The translations under genes were made by a program, and so were the position numbers. A DNA stretch of 64,000 nt from Micromonospora lutea (GTDB lineage: Bacteria > Actinomycetota > Actinomycetes > Mycobacteriales > Micromonosporaceae). The stretch is from assembly GCF_016863535.1 (NCBI RefSeq), contig NZ_BOPB01000009.1:62001-126000 (forward strand), read 5' to 3'. The notes beneath the pieces were generated by a model. It made no database searches. It was not told the DNA's origin and saw only the letters and a program-made list of their open reading frames with translations. Shown piece after piece: positions 43,701-52,509 of the stretch; position 1 is the stretch's first letter, and each line of letters begins with the position of its first letter.

Positions 43701-44024
43701 CGGCGCCTCGTCGAGCTGTGGAGTGGCGTCCTGGGACGGGCCGCGGTCGGCGTCGATGTCGGATTCTTCGAGGCGGGCGGCAACTCGATGGCGCTCCTGC
43801 GCCTGCATCAGGCCCTCGTCGCCGAACTGGCCGTCGACCTGACCGTCCGCGAGTTGTTCAGCTATCCCACCATCGCGGCGTTGGCCCGCTACCTCGCGGA
43901 GCGTGACGCTGTCCTGGCCGAGAACGTCGGCACGGGGGCGGACGTGCTGGCTCGGGCGGGGCGTCGGCGCGGGGCGCTCGCCGCCGGCCGATCCGGGCGC
44001 GCACGAGGGGCGGCACGCGGATGA
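40764..44024 (+). CDS. NRPS, C-A(Ser-like)-T; BlmIX-like
   Basis: 1,086 residues, one module. The C domain has HHIIFDR at 138-144, keeping the catalytic His and Asp but with Arg for Gly. The A domain has A3 LFTSGSSGEPKG, NFYGPTE and STTNGKAD. Its pocket reads D-V-A-H-V-S-F-V-E, sharing H and S positions with serine codes (D-V-W-H-V-S-L-V-D) but with Ala replacing Trp. The T-domain Ser is residue 1008 in AGGNS, Asn for Asp. In bleomycin the matching module uses Ala, so the product may differ here. The ATG is two bases after the previous stop. Confidence 0.86.
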   Translation: MTRAGDTITLTAGQRGLWYLHLLAPGDTAYNTCTAIALTGPLSPAALGAAIAAVGLRHDTLRAVIRDCGELSQTFAAVPAPLRLVDLTGLPAADREPAARQAAERLAAVPFDLVRGPLVRWLLLRLAADRHLLVFDAHHIIFDRTSLAVVCAELTELYAAYVAGDAVTGARQRRDAQAVSRMWQPDGAGLVDSVEYWRAQLADAPPSSTPFPAPAGSVMYGAGSRPVRYAVTVGDTELAALAGLCAEEGASVFMALLAASACLIGRYSGQRDIVVGAPVSLRSDADELDVVGLLVNVVPLRVRLPRGATFRDVLRQARDRVLDALDHRHVPLDRILDALGSTRAADASPLFQVLVAHQTEAPTPALAGVATELVPVPAATAKYGLTLTATVSTAGVAVLLEADHRVVTPEELAAFGRHLRTLLRGFVDRPATAVDAIDLMDATETSDTLRRGRGPIVPRPPGASMHGLFAEAYRLTPDAVALLAGGPDGDRHAVSYRALYRAATSLAAVLRDQGVTVDRPIAVLLERGIGLAVAYLGVLFAGGAVMPLEPEDPDGRLAVRLRESGAPLVVTGGDQLDRCRRWGLDAVDVNDHLRAQPARPVAGCPAEVHPAQAAYVLFTSGSSGEPKGVVVPHRGIVNRLLWMRENFPLATGERCVVKTPITFDVSIAELFRPLVAGGTAVLVEAGGERDPRYLVDLVAQERVVFCHFVPSMLGPFLSEVEATGRRLPELRLVVCSGEALPAALVDRTHSTLDVEIHNFYGPTEASVEVLTSRCDPGNPVSIGHPISNTECRILDSSYRPVPPAAVGEVFLGGDCLARGYLRQPTLTAMSFVPAPRSTGGARLYRTGDFGHRASDGAVHLHGRRDRQLKILGRRVEPGEVSELIRQQPGVLDGAVVPRHDHLVAFVVADPHAATAVTPETLRAALSTRLPSYLVPAAIEMLPALPSTTNGKADLRELDRRAALIVLPAMAGTPPRTDLERRLVELWSGVLGRAAVGVDVGFFEAGGNSMALLRLHQALVAELAVDLTVRELFSYPTIAALARYLAERDAVLAENVGTGADVLARAGRRRGALAAGRSGRARGAARG

Positions 44025-47000
44025 CGGAGCTTGACGACGCGCCGGAGCCGATCGCGATCATCTCGATGGCGGGCCGCTTTCCTGGCGCCGACAGTGTGGA
44101 CCAGTTCTGGGCAAACCTCTGCGCGGAGGTCGACTCGATCGACCGCTTCAGCCCGGCCGATCTGCTGCTGCGCGACCACGACCCGGAGCACGCGCTGCAT
44201 CCGCGCTTCGTCGGCGCCGAGGGCCGCCTCGACGACCCCGAGCTGTTCGCCGCCGAGTTCTTCGGTTACCCGCCTCACCAGGCGGAGATCATGGACCCAC
44301 AGCACCGCATCTGCCTTGAACTGGCTTGGGAGGCCATCGACGCGGTTGGCTACGACCCGGCCACCCTCGACGCTCCGACCGGCGTCTTCGTCGCCACGGC
44401 GTTCAGCACCTATCTGGTCCGTAACCTGCTGGGCCAGGACCCGGGGCGGCACCGCGAGGCGCAGCGGCGCGACGGACTCAACCTGCTGCTGCACAACGAC
44501 AAGGACTTCGTTCCGTCCACCATCTCGTACCGGCTCGGACTGACCGGGCCCAGTTACGCGATCGGCTCGGCCTGCTCGTCGTCGCTGGTCGCCGTGCACG
44601 TGGCCGCCCGTAGCCTGTGGGCACAGGAATGCGACCTCGCGCTGGCCGGCGGTGTCTGCGTGCACGTGCCCCAGCAGTACGGCTATCTCAACGACGAGAA
44701 CGGCATCTACTCCCCGGACGGGCGCTGCGCCGCGTTCGACGTCGCCGCGAACGGGACCGTGGGCGGCAGCGGTGCCGGCATGGTGCTGCTCAAGCGTCTC
44801 GCCGACGCACAACGCGACGGCGATCACGTGGTGGCCCTGCTGCTCGGTTCGGCGGTCAACAATGACGGCGGCGACAAGGTCGGGTACACCGCGCCAGGGG
44901 TTCGCGGCCAACGCGACGCGATCATCGAGGCGCACGCGGTCGCGGGGGTGTCGGCCGACAGCATCGGCCTGGTCGAGGCGCACGGCACCGGTACCCGGCT
45001 CGGCGACCCGGTTGAGGTCGAGGCGCTCACCCAGGCGTTCCAGGTGGGTACCGCGCGGCAGGGGTACTGCGCGTTGGGCTCGGTCAAGAGCAACATCGGT
45101 CACCTTGACGCGGCCGCGGGCATCGCTGGCCTGGTCAAGGCGGCAATGTCGGTCCGCACCGGAGTGATACCAGCCAGTCTGCACGTCGAGGAGCCGAACG
45201 CGGCACTCGGCCTGCCGCGAACCCCGTTCTTCGTGCCACCGACGACGGTCGGATGGCCGGTCTCCGACCAACCGCGCAGGGCCGGGGTCAGCTCGTTCGG
45301 CATGGGCGGGACGAACGCGCACGTCGTGCTTGAGGAACCACCCGTGCCCGTGCCCCGGGACCGGCGGCTGCGCGCCGGGCAGGTGCTCACCCTCTCGGCC
45401 ACGGACACCGACACGCTCACCGCCACCGCCCGGGACCTGGCCGACCACCTGCGTGAGCACCCCGACAGCGACCTCGCGGACGTCGCCGGGACACTCGCCG
45501 GACGGCGGGCGTTGCCGTACCGCCGGGCGGTGCTGGCCGCAGACCTGGCCGGGGCGGTCGCCGCGCTCAGCGCGCCCTCGGACACGGTGGCGCCAGCCAC
45601 TGCGCGTCAGGTGATCCTCCTGCTCGGCGATCTGTCCATGACGCCGGACCTCGAGTCCGTAGCCGCCGTCGAGGTGACGCCGCACGAGTACTGGCAGGAG
45701 TGCGTGGCGGCATTCGCGGCCGCCGGCTTCGACCTGCCCGGCGCAGCCGAGGGGCATGCCGCGCGGCGCTACGCCCACGGCTACGCGTACGGGCGGACGT
45801 TGCGGGCCTGGGGCGTACGTCCCACGGCGACCGTGGCGGCGGGCCCGGAGCTGCTTGCGGCTCAGACCTTGACAGGTGCGCTGACGACAGCTGAGGCAGT
45901 ACGCCTGGTGCTGCGCGACGACGGGACGGTCGCCACGGACCCCGGACGGCTGGCCCGCGAGGTCGGCGGTCACCTGAACGGTCAGCCATCCGTCGTGGTG
46001 GTGCTGGGTGACTCGGAACTCGTCGATGCGTTACGTCGCGAGTGCTCCGATGAGCAGTCGATAGTGGACATGATCGGCGCCGGACCCGCAGACGACCGGC
46101 CGACGATGCCGCTCACCGGTGCACTTGCCCGGCTCTGGGTCACCGGGGTGGACGTGGACTGGGCAGAGCTGCATCGGGCTCAGCGCACCCGCCGCGTTCC
46201 CGTTCCGAGCCGCCGACTGCAGCGGCGTCGGTACTGGGTCGACCCGCCGGCCCGGCCGGTGCCCTTCGCCGACCTGGTGGAGCTGGGCGGGCCGCTGCGG
46301 CGCGAGGTGGCGCGACAGCGCGGCGAGCCGCCAGGCATCGATGACTACCCGGGCCTGCGCGAGGATCTCGACAGGTTCTGCGCGCAGTTGGCGCTCTGGA
46401 GCCTGCGTCGCGTCGGGCTGGACGTGCGGGCGGGTACCACCCACGATGCCGCCGAGTTGCCGCGACGCCTCGGCGTGCTCCCGGCCCTGCGCCGGCTCCT
46501 CGACGCGATGCTGACGATGTTGCTCGCCGACGGCTACGTGGTCCGCGACGGCGACCGGCTGCGGTTCACGTCCCTGCTGGACGGGACCGCGACCGGCGAC
46601 GAGGAGGTGGTTGCCGCCGGCCGAAAGCTCACGCTCGACCATCCGGAGTTCGCCGGGCTGGTCCACCTGCTGCTGCACTGTGCCCGGGGCTACCCTCGCG
46701 CCCTGCGTGAACCGGGCGAGGCGCGGCGCCTGCTGTGCCCGGAGGGGGACAGCGATCTACCGGAACGCGGCCTCTCGCGGTACACCGTGGCACACCGCGC
46801 CGCGCCAGGGCTGGCCGCAACGCTGGGCACACTCCTGGACGATCTGGTGTCCCGGTTGGACCGGCCGGTGCGTGTCCTCGAGGTGGGCGCCGGCCTCGGC
46901 GGCCTCACCAGCGTGCTCGCCGCCGGGCACGGCGCGGGCAAGCTGATCTACCACGCCACGGACATCTCCCGGGCGTCCGTGTCCCGGCTCGCCACCCTTG

Positions 47001-49309
47001 CCCGGGAGCGCGGGTGGGACTGGGTGCGGGCCGACGTCCTCGACATCACGGCGGATCCTGCGGCCCAAGGGTTCGGCGGCCACCGGTACGACCTGATCTG
47101 CGGTTTGGACGTGCTGCATGCCGTACCCGACCTGCGGGAGTGCATCGCCGGCCTGCGGTCGGTTCTCGCCCCCGGCGGACTCCTCGCGCTGATCGAAACC
47201 ACCGCCACCGACCGTTGGACGACCCTGGTGTGGGGGCTGTCCCCGGGACGGTCGGAATACGGTGACGCGTGCCACCACAACCCCTTGCTGAGCGCCGACA
47301 ACTGGCGTGCTCTGTTGGGGGAGAGCGGCTTCGACGGGTACGAGGTGCTCGTCCCGACGCACGGGCCGCGCGATGCCGCGCTGCTGCTGGCGCAGGAGCC
47401 GGGGCGGCTCGCCGGCACGCCACGTGCGCCGAGCGCTCCCGCCTGGCCGGCCAAGCGGGCCGACCTTGCCACGTGGTCCTACGTTCCCGGGTGGCGGCAC
47501 GGGCCATCGGTGGCCCCGGCAGCGAGCGGAACCGACGGGATCTGCCTGCTCTTCTCGGGGGTGCCGGGCAACGCCGACGTCGAGTTGGGCGCGCTGGTGC
47601 GCGAGCGGCTCGCCGCCCGTGGGCTACGGGTGGTCACCGTCGCAGCCGGGCCGACACCGGAGGCGAGCCACACCACGCTCATGCGGCGTCTCGCCGAGGC
47701 GGATGGGCCGGTACGCCTGGTGGTGCACCTCTGGGCCGCGGAAGACTCCTGGTCCCGCCGGGGCCCGGTCACTGCTGAGGCACTGCCCGACAGCCAGCGG
47801 TTCGGGCTGCACAGCCTGCTCGACCTCGCTCGGGCACTCGACACCGTCGCAACGGGTGACCCGGTGCGCTTGATCGCCGTCACCGTCGGCACCCAGGCGG
47901 TCCTCGGCGACGAGGTGCGGCACCCGGAGCACGCCACCGTCGCGGCCGCCGCCAAGGTGATACCTCGGGAGTACCCCTGGCTGTCCTGCACGGCGATGGA
48001 CATCGACGACGTCTCCGTGCTGCCGTATCTGGCGGACCGGGTCGTCGACGAGTTGATGGCCGCCGACGAATCCACGATCGTCGGATACCGCGGTCGCCGC
48101 CGCTTCGTACCGCAGTACCTGGCCGAGCCGCTGGGGCCGGCGACCACGCCCGTGGTCGCGCCGCGGACCGGCGGGGTCTACCTCGTCTGCGGCGGCCTCG
48201 GCGGTCTGGGTCTGAGCATCGCCGAGTGGCTCGGCACGGCGTCTTCGAGCGTGGTGCTGACCAGCCGACGCGACTTCCCCGCCGCCCACACCTGGGACAC
48301 CTACGACTCCGGTGACAACGCTACGGCGCGTGCGGTACGCCGGTTGCGCGTCTTGCGGGCAGCCGGGGCGCGGGTCGAGGTGGTCCGGGCGGACGTGACC
48401 GACGCGGCGCGCATGCGCGCGGTCATCACCGCCGCGGAGGACCGTTACGGGCCGCTCACCGGGGTCGTGCACGCCGCCGGAGTGACGGACACGGCCGGCA
48501 TGATCCAGCGCCGTAGCGCCGCCGACACCGACGCCGTGATCCGGGCGAAGACCATCGGCCCGCTGGTGCTCGATGAGGCCCTTGGCGAACGCCGACTCGA
48601 CTTCTTCGTGCTCTGCTCGTCGATCGGTACGGTGTTGTACAAGATCAAGTTCGGTGAGATCGGCTACCTCGCGGGCAACGAGTTCGTGGACGCCTTCGCG
48701 GAGTACCGCCGCTCCCGTGGCCGTACGGAGACGGTGGCCGTCAACTGGAGCGACTGGCTTGACGACGGCATGGGAGCCGATGCGCAACGTCGGCTGGGTG
48801 AGCGCTACCACACCAACGGTCCGAGTCCCACCGATGACCTGCTGGGCGGGCTCAGCCACGCGGAGGGGGTGGAGATGCTCGCACGCATAGTGGGCCACGG
48901 GGTCGGCCCACGGGTGGTGGTGTCCACCCAGGATCTCGACGAGATGCTGGCCCGGCACGCCTCGTTCAGCACCGCCGACCACCTGGCCGCGGTGAGCGGT
49001 CTGCGGGCGGTCGCGCCCACCCCGCCGGCCCGGCCCGCGTCCGCCGACACGTTGACCGATCCGGCCGAGCGCACCCTTGCCGGCTTCTTCACCGACCTGC
49101 TCGGTGTGCCGCAGATCGCCCCCACCGACGACTTCTTCGAACTGGGCGGCGACTCGCTCATCGCGTTGCGGCTGTTGGCGATGCTCCGCGACGAGTACGG
49201 CGTGGAACTGTCGATGGGGGTGGTGTTCGACACTCCGACCGTCAGAGGGCTCGCCAGAGCGGTCGACCGTGCCCGCACCACGGCCGACGGCGAGAAGGAG
49301 GCGTCTTGA
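44021..49309 (+). CDS. PKS, KS-AT*(inactive)-cMT-KR-ACP; BlmVIII-like
   Basis: 1,762 residues. KS (1 to about 430): active Cys185 in GSACSSSL, His in EAHGTGT and GHLDAAAG. The following region (about 520-720) aligns with an acyltransferase and its linkers but lacks GQGSQ and has AAGPEL where GHSLGE should be (about residue 606), so it cannot self-load. A C-methyltransferase follows, with SAM motif VLEVGAGLGG near 952. The KR has CGGLGGLG near 1391, FFVLCSSIG and the IGYLAGN Tyr/Asn. ACP Ser is 1712 (LGGDS). It would add one methylated, reduced two-carbon unit, as BlmVIII does. An ATGA overlap joins it to the previous gene. TTA codon at 46031. Confidence 0.88.
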   Translation: MTELDDAPEPIAIISMAGRFPGADSVDQFWANLCAEVDSIDRFSPADLLLRDHDPEHALHPRFVGAEGRLDDPELFAAEFFGYPPHQAEIMDPQHRICLELAWEAIDAVGYDPATLDAPTGVFVATAFSTYLVRNLLGQDPGRHREAQRRDGLNLLLHNDKDFVPSTISYRLGLTGPSYAIGSACSSSLVAVHVAARSLWAQECDLALAGGVCVHVPQQYGYLNDENGIYSPDGRCAAFDVAANGTVGGSGAGMVLLKRLADAQRDGDHVVALLLGSAVNNDGGDKVGYTAPGVRGQRDAIIEAHAVAGVSADSIGLVEAHGTGTRLGDPVEVEALTQAFQVGTARQGYCALGSVKSNIGHLDAAAGIAGLVKAAMSVRTGVIPASLHVEEPNAALGLPRTPFFVPPTTVGWPVSDQPRRAGVSSFGMGGTNAHVVLEEPPVPVPRDRRLRAGQVLTLSATDTDTLTATARDLADHLREHPDSDLADVAGTLAGRRALPYRRAVLAADLAGAVAALSAPSDTVAPATARQVILLLGDLSMTPDLESVAAVEVTPHEYWQECVAAFAAAGFDLPGAAEGHAARRYAHGYAYGRTLRAWGVRPTATVAAGPELLAAQTLTGALTTAEAVRLVLRDDGTVATDPGRLAREVGGHLNGQPSVVVVLGDSELVDALRRECSDEQSIVDMIGAGPADDRPTMPLTGALARLWVTGVDVDWAELHRAQRTRRVPVPSRRLQRRRYWVDPPARPVPFADLVELGGPLRREVARQRGEPPGIDDYPGLREDLDRFCAQLALWSLRRVGLDVRAGTTHDAAELPRRLGVLPALRRLLDAMLTMLLADGYVVRDGDRLRFTSLLDGTATGDEEVVAAGRKLTLDHPEFAGLVHLLLHCARGYPRALREPGEARRLLCPEGDSDLPERGLSRYTVAHRAAPGLAATLGTLLDDLVSRLDRPVRVLEVGAGLGGLTSVLAAGHGAGKLIYHATDISRASVSRLATLARERGWDWVRADVLDITADPAAQGFGGHRYDLICGLDVLHAVPDLRECIAGLRSVLAPGGLLALIETTATDRWTTLVWGLSPGRSEYGDACHHNPLLSADNWRALLGESGFDGYEVLVPTHGPRDAALLLAQEPGRLAGTPRAPSAPAWPAKRADLATWSYVPGWRHGPSVAPAASGTDGICLLFSGVPGNADVELGALVRERLAARGLRVVTVAAGPTPEASHTTLMRRLAEADGPVRLVVHLWAAEDSWSRRGPVTAEALPDSQRFGLHSLLDLARALDTVATGDPVRLIAVTVGTQAVLGDEVRHPEHATVAAAAKVIPREYPWLSCTAMDIDDVSVLPYLADRVVDELMAADESTIVGYRGRRRFVPQYLAEPLGPATTPVVAPRTGGVYLVCGGLGGLGLSIAEWLGTASSSVVLTSRRDFPAAHTWDTYDSGDNATARAVRRLRVLRAAGARVEVVRADVTDAARMRAVITAAEDRYGPLTGVVHAAGVTDTAGMIQRRSAADTDAVIRAKTIGPLVLDEALGERRLDFFVLCSSIGTVLYKIKFGEIGYLAGNEFVDAFAEYRRSRGRTETVAVNWSDWLDDGMGADAQRRLGERYHTNGPSPTDDLLGGLSHAEGVEMLARIVGHGVGPRVVVSTQDLDEMLARHASFSTADHLAAVSGLRAVAPTPPARPASADTLTDPAERTLAGFFTDLLGVPQIAPTDDFFELGGDSLIALRLLAMLRDEYGVELSMGVVFDTPTVRGLARAVDRARTTADGEKEAS

Positions 49310-52300
49310 CGAGCGTTGTGCCCGCTGCGGCGGGGGAGGTCCTCTCGTCCGCCCAGGAACGGATGTGGCTGCACGCGGCGCTCTCGCCCGACGACACCGC
49401 GTACCACCTTCCGCTGCGTGTCGACATCGCGGGCGCGCTGGACCCGGTGGCGCTGCGTGCGGCTCTCACCGAGGTGTTCCGCCGGCACGACGTGCTACGT
49501 ACCCGCTACATCGTGCGGCGCGGTAGGCCTCACCCGGTGACCGATTCCCCCGGCCCGGTCGAGCTGCCGTTGGTGGACCTGGCCGGCTTGCCGGCCGAGG
49601 TCCGCCACGACGCGGTCCACCGGCTCTCCGAGGTCGCGGCGCTGCGGCGGTTCGACCTCACCCGTGGGCCGGTCCTGCGGGTGCTGCTGGTGCGGGAATC
49701 GCCGGTCCGACACAGTCTGCTGGTCACCCGGCACCACATCGCCAGCGACGGCTGGTCGCTCGGGATCCTCCTCAGAGAACTGGGCGAGTGCTATGCCGCG
49801 TACCGCGCGGGGCGGATGCACGGGCTGGCGCCGCTGCCCGTCCAGTTCGCCGACTTTGCCGCCTGGCAACGGGCCAGCGCGGCCTCCGCGTCGCGTGAGG
49901 CGTCGCTCGGGCGCTGGACCGCCCGGCTGTCCGGTGCGACGTCGGACGTCGACATCGTGCGCGCCCTGGATCCCGACGCCCCACCGACATCGACGCGGAG
50001 CGTGCACCTGCGGATCGAACCTGAGCTGGCGGCCCGGGTGCGGGCCGGTGCGCGGGCGGCGCGTACCACCACCTTCACCCTTCTCGTGACCGCGTTCGGT
50101 TGGGCCGTCGCCGGCGGGTCCGACCGGCCGGACCTCGTTGTCGGTACGCCGGCCGCAGGACGACCCCGCCGGGAGTTGGAGCAGCTCATCGGCTGCTTCG
50201 CCACGATGCTGCCGCTCCGCTTGGAGTACGCGCGCCGCCGGTCGTTCGAGGACAACGTCCGCGCCGCCCACGTCGTTCTGATGGAGGCACTCGACAACCA
50301 GGACGTGCCGCTCGAGCGCATCATCGAGCGGCTGCGGCCAGCACGCACCCCGCACGACAACCCGATGTTCGTCATCAGCTTCACCATGCAGAACACGCCC
50401 AGCCCGGACATCGAACTCTCCGGCCTGGTGGCCCGCGCCGCCCCGATGATCCCGGTCGGGCCGAAGTTCGCGCTCGCCGCCACGGTCAACGAGCGGGACG
50501 GCGGGTTCGACGTCGAGCTGGAGTACGACCCCCGCCGGGTCTCCCACGCCACCGCGGGGCACGTCCTCACGGTGATGCGTGAGACGCTCGCCGCCGGTAC
50601 GGCCACGCCGCAGACACCGCTGCGGGACATCGGCCGGGCGTCGAACCCGGTACACGCCGATCACTCACCCGTCGCGTCGCCGACGGCCTGCCTGCACACG
50701 CTCGTCGAGACCGTGGCTGCCCGGCAGCCCGACGCGATCGCGGCCAGCCACGACGGGAGCCAGCTCAGCTACCGGGCGCTCGACCAGCGGGCGCGACGCC
50801 TCGCCGCAGTGCTGTCGGCGCACGGTGTCGGGCCGGAGAGCCTGGTGGCGCTCTGCGTCGAACCGTCGCTGGACCTGCTGGTGGGTGCCCTGGGGATTCT
50901 GCGGGCGGGTGCCGGCTACCTGCCGCTGGATCCGGCCGATCCGCCGGCCCGCCGCGACCGGATCTGCGTCGACGCCGGGGTGCGACTCGCGGTGACCCGC
51001 CCCGGGCTGCTCGGTGCCGATATCGGTCAGGTGCACCTCGACGCGGGGGCACCGGTCGACGCGGATCCGCCCCCGCCAGTGCTCCGTGCACCCCGCGCCT
51101 GTCCCGACAACGTCGCCTACACGATCTACACGTCGGGTAGCACCGGGGCGCCGAAGGGCGTGGTGGTGACCCACGCGAACCTGGCTGGCGTCGTCGCTGG
51201 GGTGCGGACGGTCCTGCCGGAGCTGGGTCCGGAGGATGCCTGGTCGCTGACGCATTCGCCCGGCTTCGACGTCTCGGTGTTCGAGATGTGGGGCGCGCTG
51301 CTCACCGGCGGCCGCCTGCTGATCGCGCCGACCGGCCTCGCGCGTACCCCCGACGAACTCTGGCGGCTGCTCGTGCAGGAGCGGGTGAGCATATTGAGCC
51401 AGACCCCGAACGCGTTCCACCAGCTTTCCTCGATAGCCCGGCGGGCCGGTTCGACCGGCGCACTGCGGATGGTGCTGCTCGCAGGCGAGGCGTGTGACGT
51501 AGCGCGCCTCAAGGACTGGCTGGCCAGGGACGCCGACGCGCCGACGATGGTGAACCTGTACGGCATCACCGAAACCACCGTCCACGCGACGGTACGTCCG
51601 CTCGACGCCGCCGACGTGGACGTTCCGGTGAGCCCGCTGGGACGGGCCATCCCGGGGCAGTCCGTCGAGGTGCTCGACCCCGACGGACGGCCCGTGCCGC
51701 CCGGTGGTCAAGGGGAGTTGTACGTCGGCGGCGTCGGCGTCGCGCGCGGGTACCTCGACCGGCCCGGACTCACCGCCCTACGGTTCCTCCCGGACGACCG
51801 GTCGGGCGTTCCCGGCGTGCGGCGGTACCGCTCCGGTGACGTGGCCCGGCTCCTTCCCAACGGTGAGCCGGCGTACCTCGGCCGCCGCGACAGCCAGGTC
51901 AAGCTGCGCGGGTACCGGATCGAGCCGGCCGAGATCGAGTCGGTGCTCGGTACGCATCCCGATGTGGCGGCGGTCGCGGTGGTCCTGCGCACCGCGGCGC
52001 ACCGCAGTTTTCTCATCGGCTACGTGGTGGCGTCGGACACGACCGTCACCGAGGATCAGCTGCGCGCTTTCCTGGCACAACGGCTGCCCCGGCACATGGT
52101 CCCGTCCCGGCTGATCCTGATCAAGGCATTGCCCCTGACCCGTAACGGCAAGGTGGACCGTGTGGCGCTCGCCGCCGCGCCGGTGACCCCGGACAGGACC
52201 GCCGACGCCACCGCACGGACCGCCACCGAAAAGGTCCTCGCGGACATTCTGGCCGAGTTGCTCGGCTACCTGTCCCCGGACGCGATCGGCGTGCGGGACA

Positions 52301-52509
52301 ACCTCTTCGCCATCGGCGGGGACTCGCTCGTGGTGACCCAGCTGCATGCGCGCATCGTGGAGACGTTTCAGGTCGATCCGCCGGTACGCCGCATCTACCA
52401 GGCGATCGACCTCGCCTCGCTGGCAGCCACTGTCGACGAGCTGTGCGCCGACCAACACAGCGCCGCCGTCCGGGCCGCCCTCGCCGAACTGGCGCGGGAA
52501 GAGACATGA
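49306..52509 (+). CDS. NRPS, C-A-T; BlmVII-like
   Basis: 1,067 residues, one module. C domain with intact HHIASDG at 143. A domain with A3 IYTSGSTGAPKG, A4 GFDVSVFEMW, NLYGITETTVH and A10 LTRNGKVD. The pocket reads D-V-F-S-L-A-L-V-H. Framework motifs (SQTPNAF, YGITETTVH) put it with threonine-type domains (D-F-W-N-I-G-M-V-H), but four or more pocket positions differ, so Thr is not assured. T Ser is 1007 (IGGDS). The TTG start is set by AAGGAGG and overlaps the PKS stop. The equivalent bleomycin module adds Thr; zorbamycin, as I recall, uses a valine derivative at this place. Confidence 0.85.
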   Translation: MTSVVPAAAGEVLSSAQERMWLHAALSPDDTAYHLPLRVDIAGALDPVALRAALTEVFRRHDVLRTRYIVRRGRPHPVTDSPGPVELPLVDLAGLPAEVRHDAVHRLSEVAALRRFDLTRGPVLRVLLVRESPVRHSLLVTRHHIASDGWSLGILLRELGECYAAYRAGRMHGLAPLPVQFADFAAWQRASAASASREASLGRWTARLSGATSDVDIVRALDPDAPPTSTRSVHLRIEPELAARVRAGARAARTTTFTLLVTAFGWAVAGGSDRPDLVVGTPAAGRPRRELEQLIGCFATMLPLRLEYARRRSFEDNVRAAHVVLMEALDNQDVPLERIIERLRPARTPHDNPMFVISFTMQNTPSPDIELSGLVARAAPMIPVGPKFALAATVNERDGGFDVELEYDPRRVSHATAGHVLTVMRETLAAGTATPQTPLRDIGRASNPVHADHSPVASPTACLHTLVETVAARQPDAIAASHDGSQLSYRALDQRARRLAAVLSAHGVGPESLVALCVEPSLDLLVGALGILRAGAGYLPLDPADPPARRDRICVDAGVRLAVTRPGLLGADIGQVHLDAGAPVDADPPPPVLRAPRACPDNVAYTIYTSGSTGAPKGVVVTHANLAGVVAGVRTVLPELGPEDAWSLTHSPGFDVSVFEMWGALLTGGRLLIAPTGLARTPDELWRLLVQERVSILSQTPNAFHQLSSIARRAGSTGALRMVLLAGEACDVARLKDWLARDADAPTMVNLYGITETTVHATVRPLDAADVDVPVSPLGRAIPGQSVEVLDPDGRPVPPGGQGELYVGGVGVARGYLDRPGLTALRFLPDDRSGVPGVRRYRSGDVARLLPNGEPAYLGRRDSQVKLRGYRIEPAEIESVLGTHPDVAAVAVVLRTAAHRSFLIGYVVASDTTVTEDQLRAFLAQRLPRHMVPSRLILIKALPLTRNGKVDRVALAAAPVTPDRTADATARTATEKVLADILAELLGYLSPDAIGVRDNLFAIGGDSLVVTQLHARIVETFQVDPPVRRIYQAIDLASLAATVDELCADQHSAAVRAALAELAREET

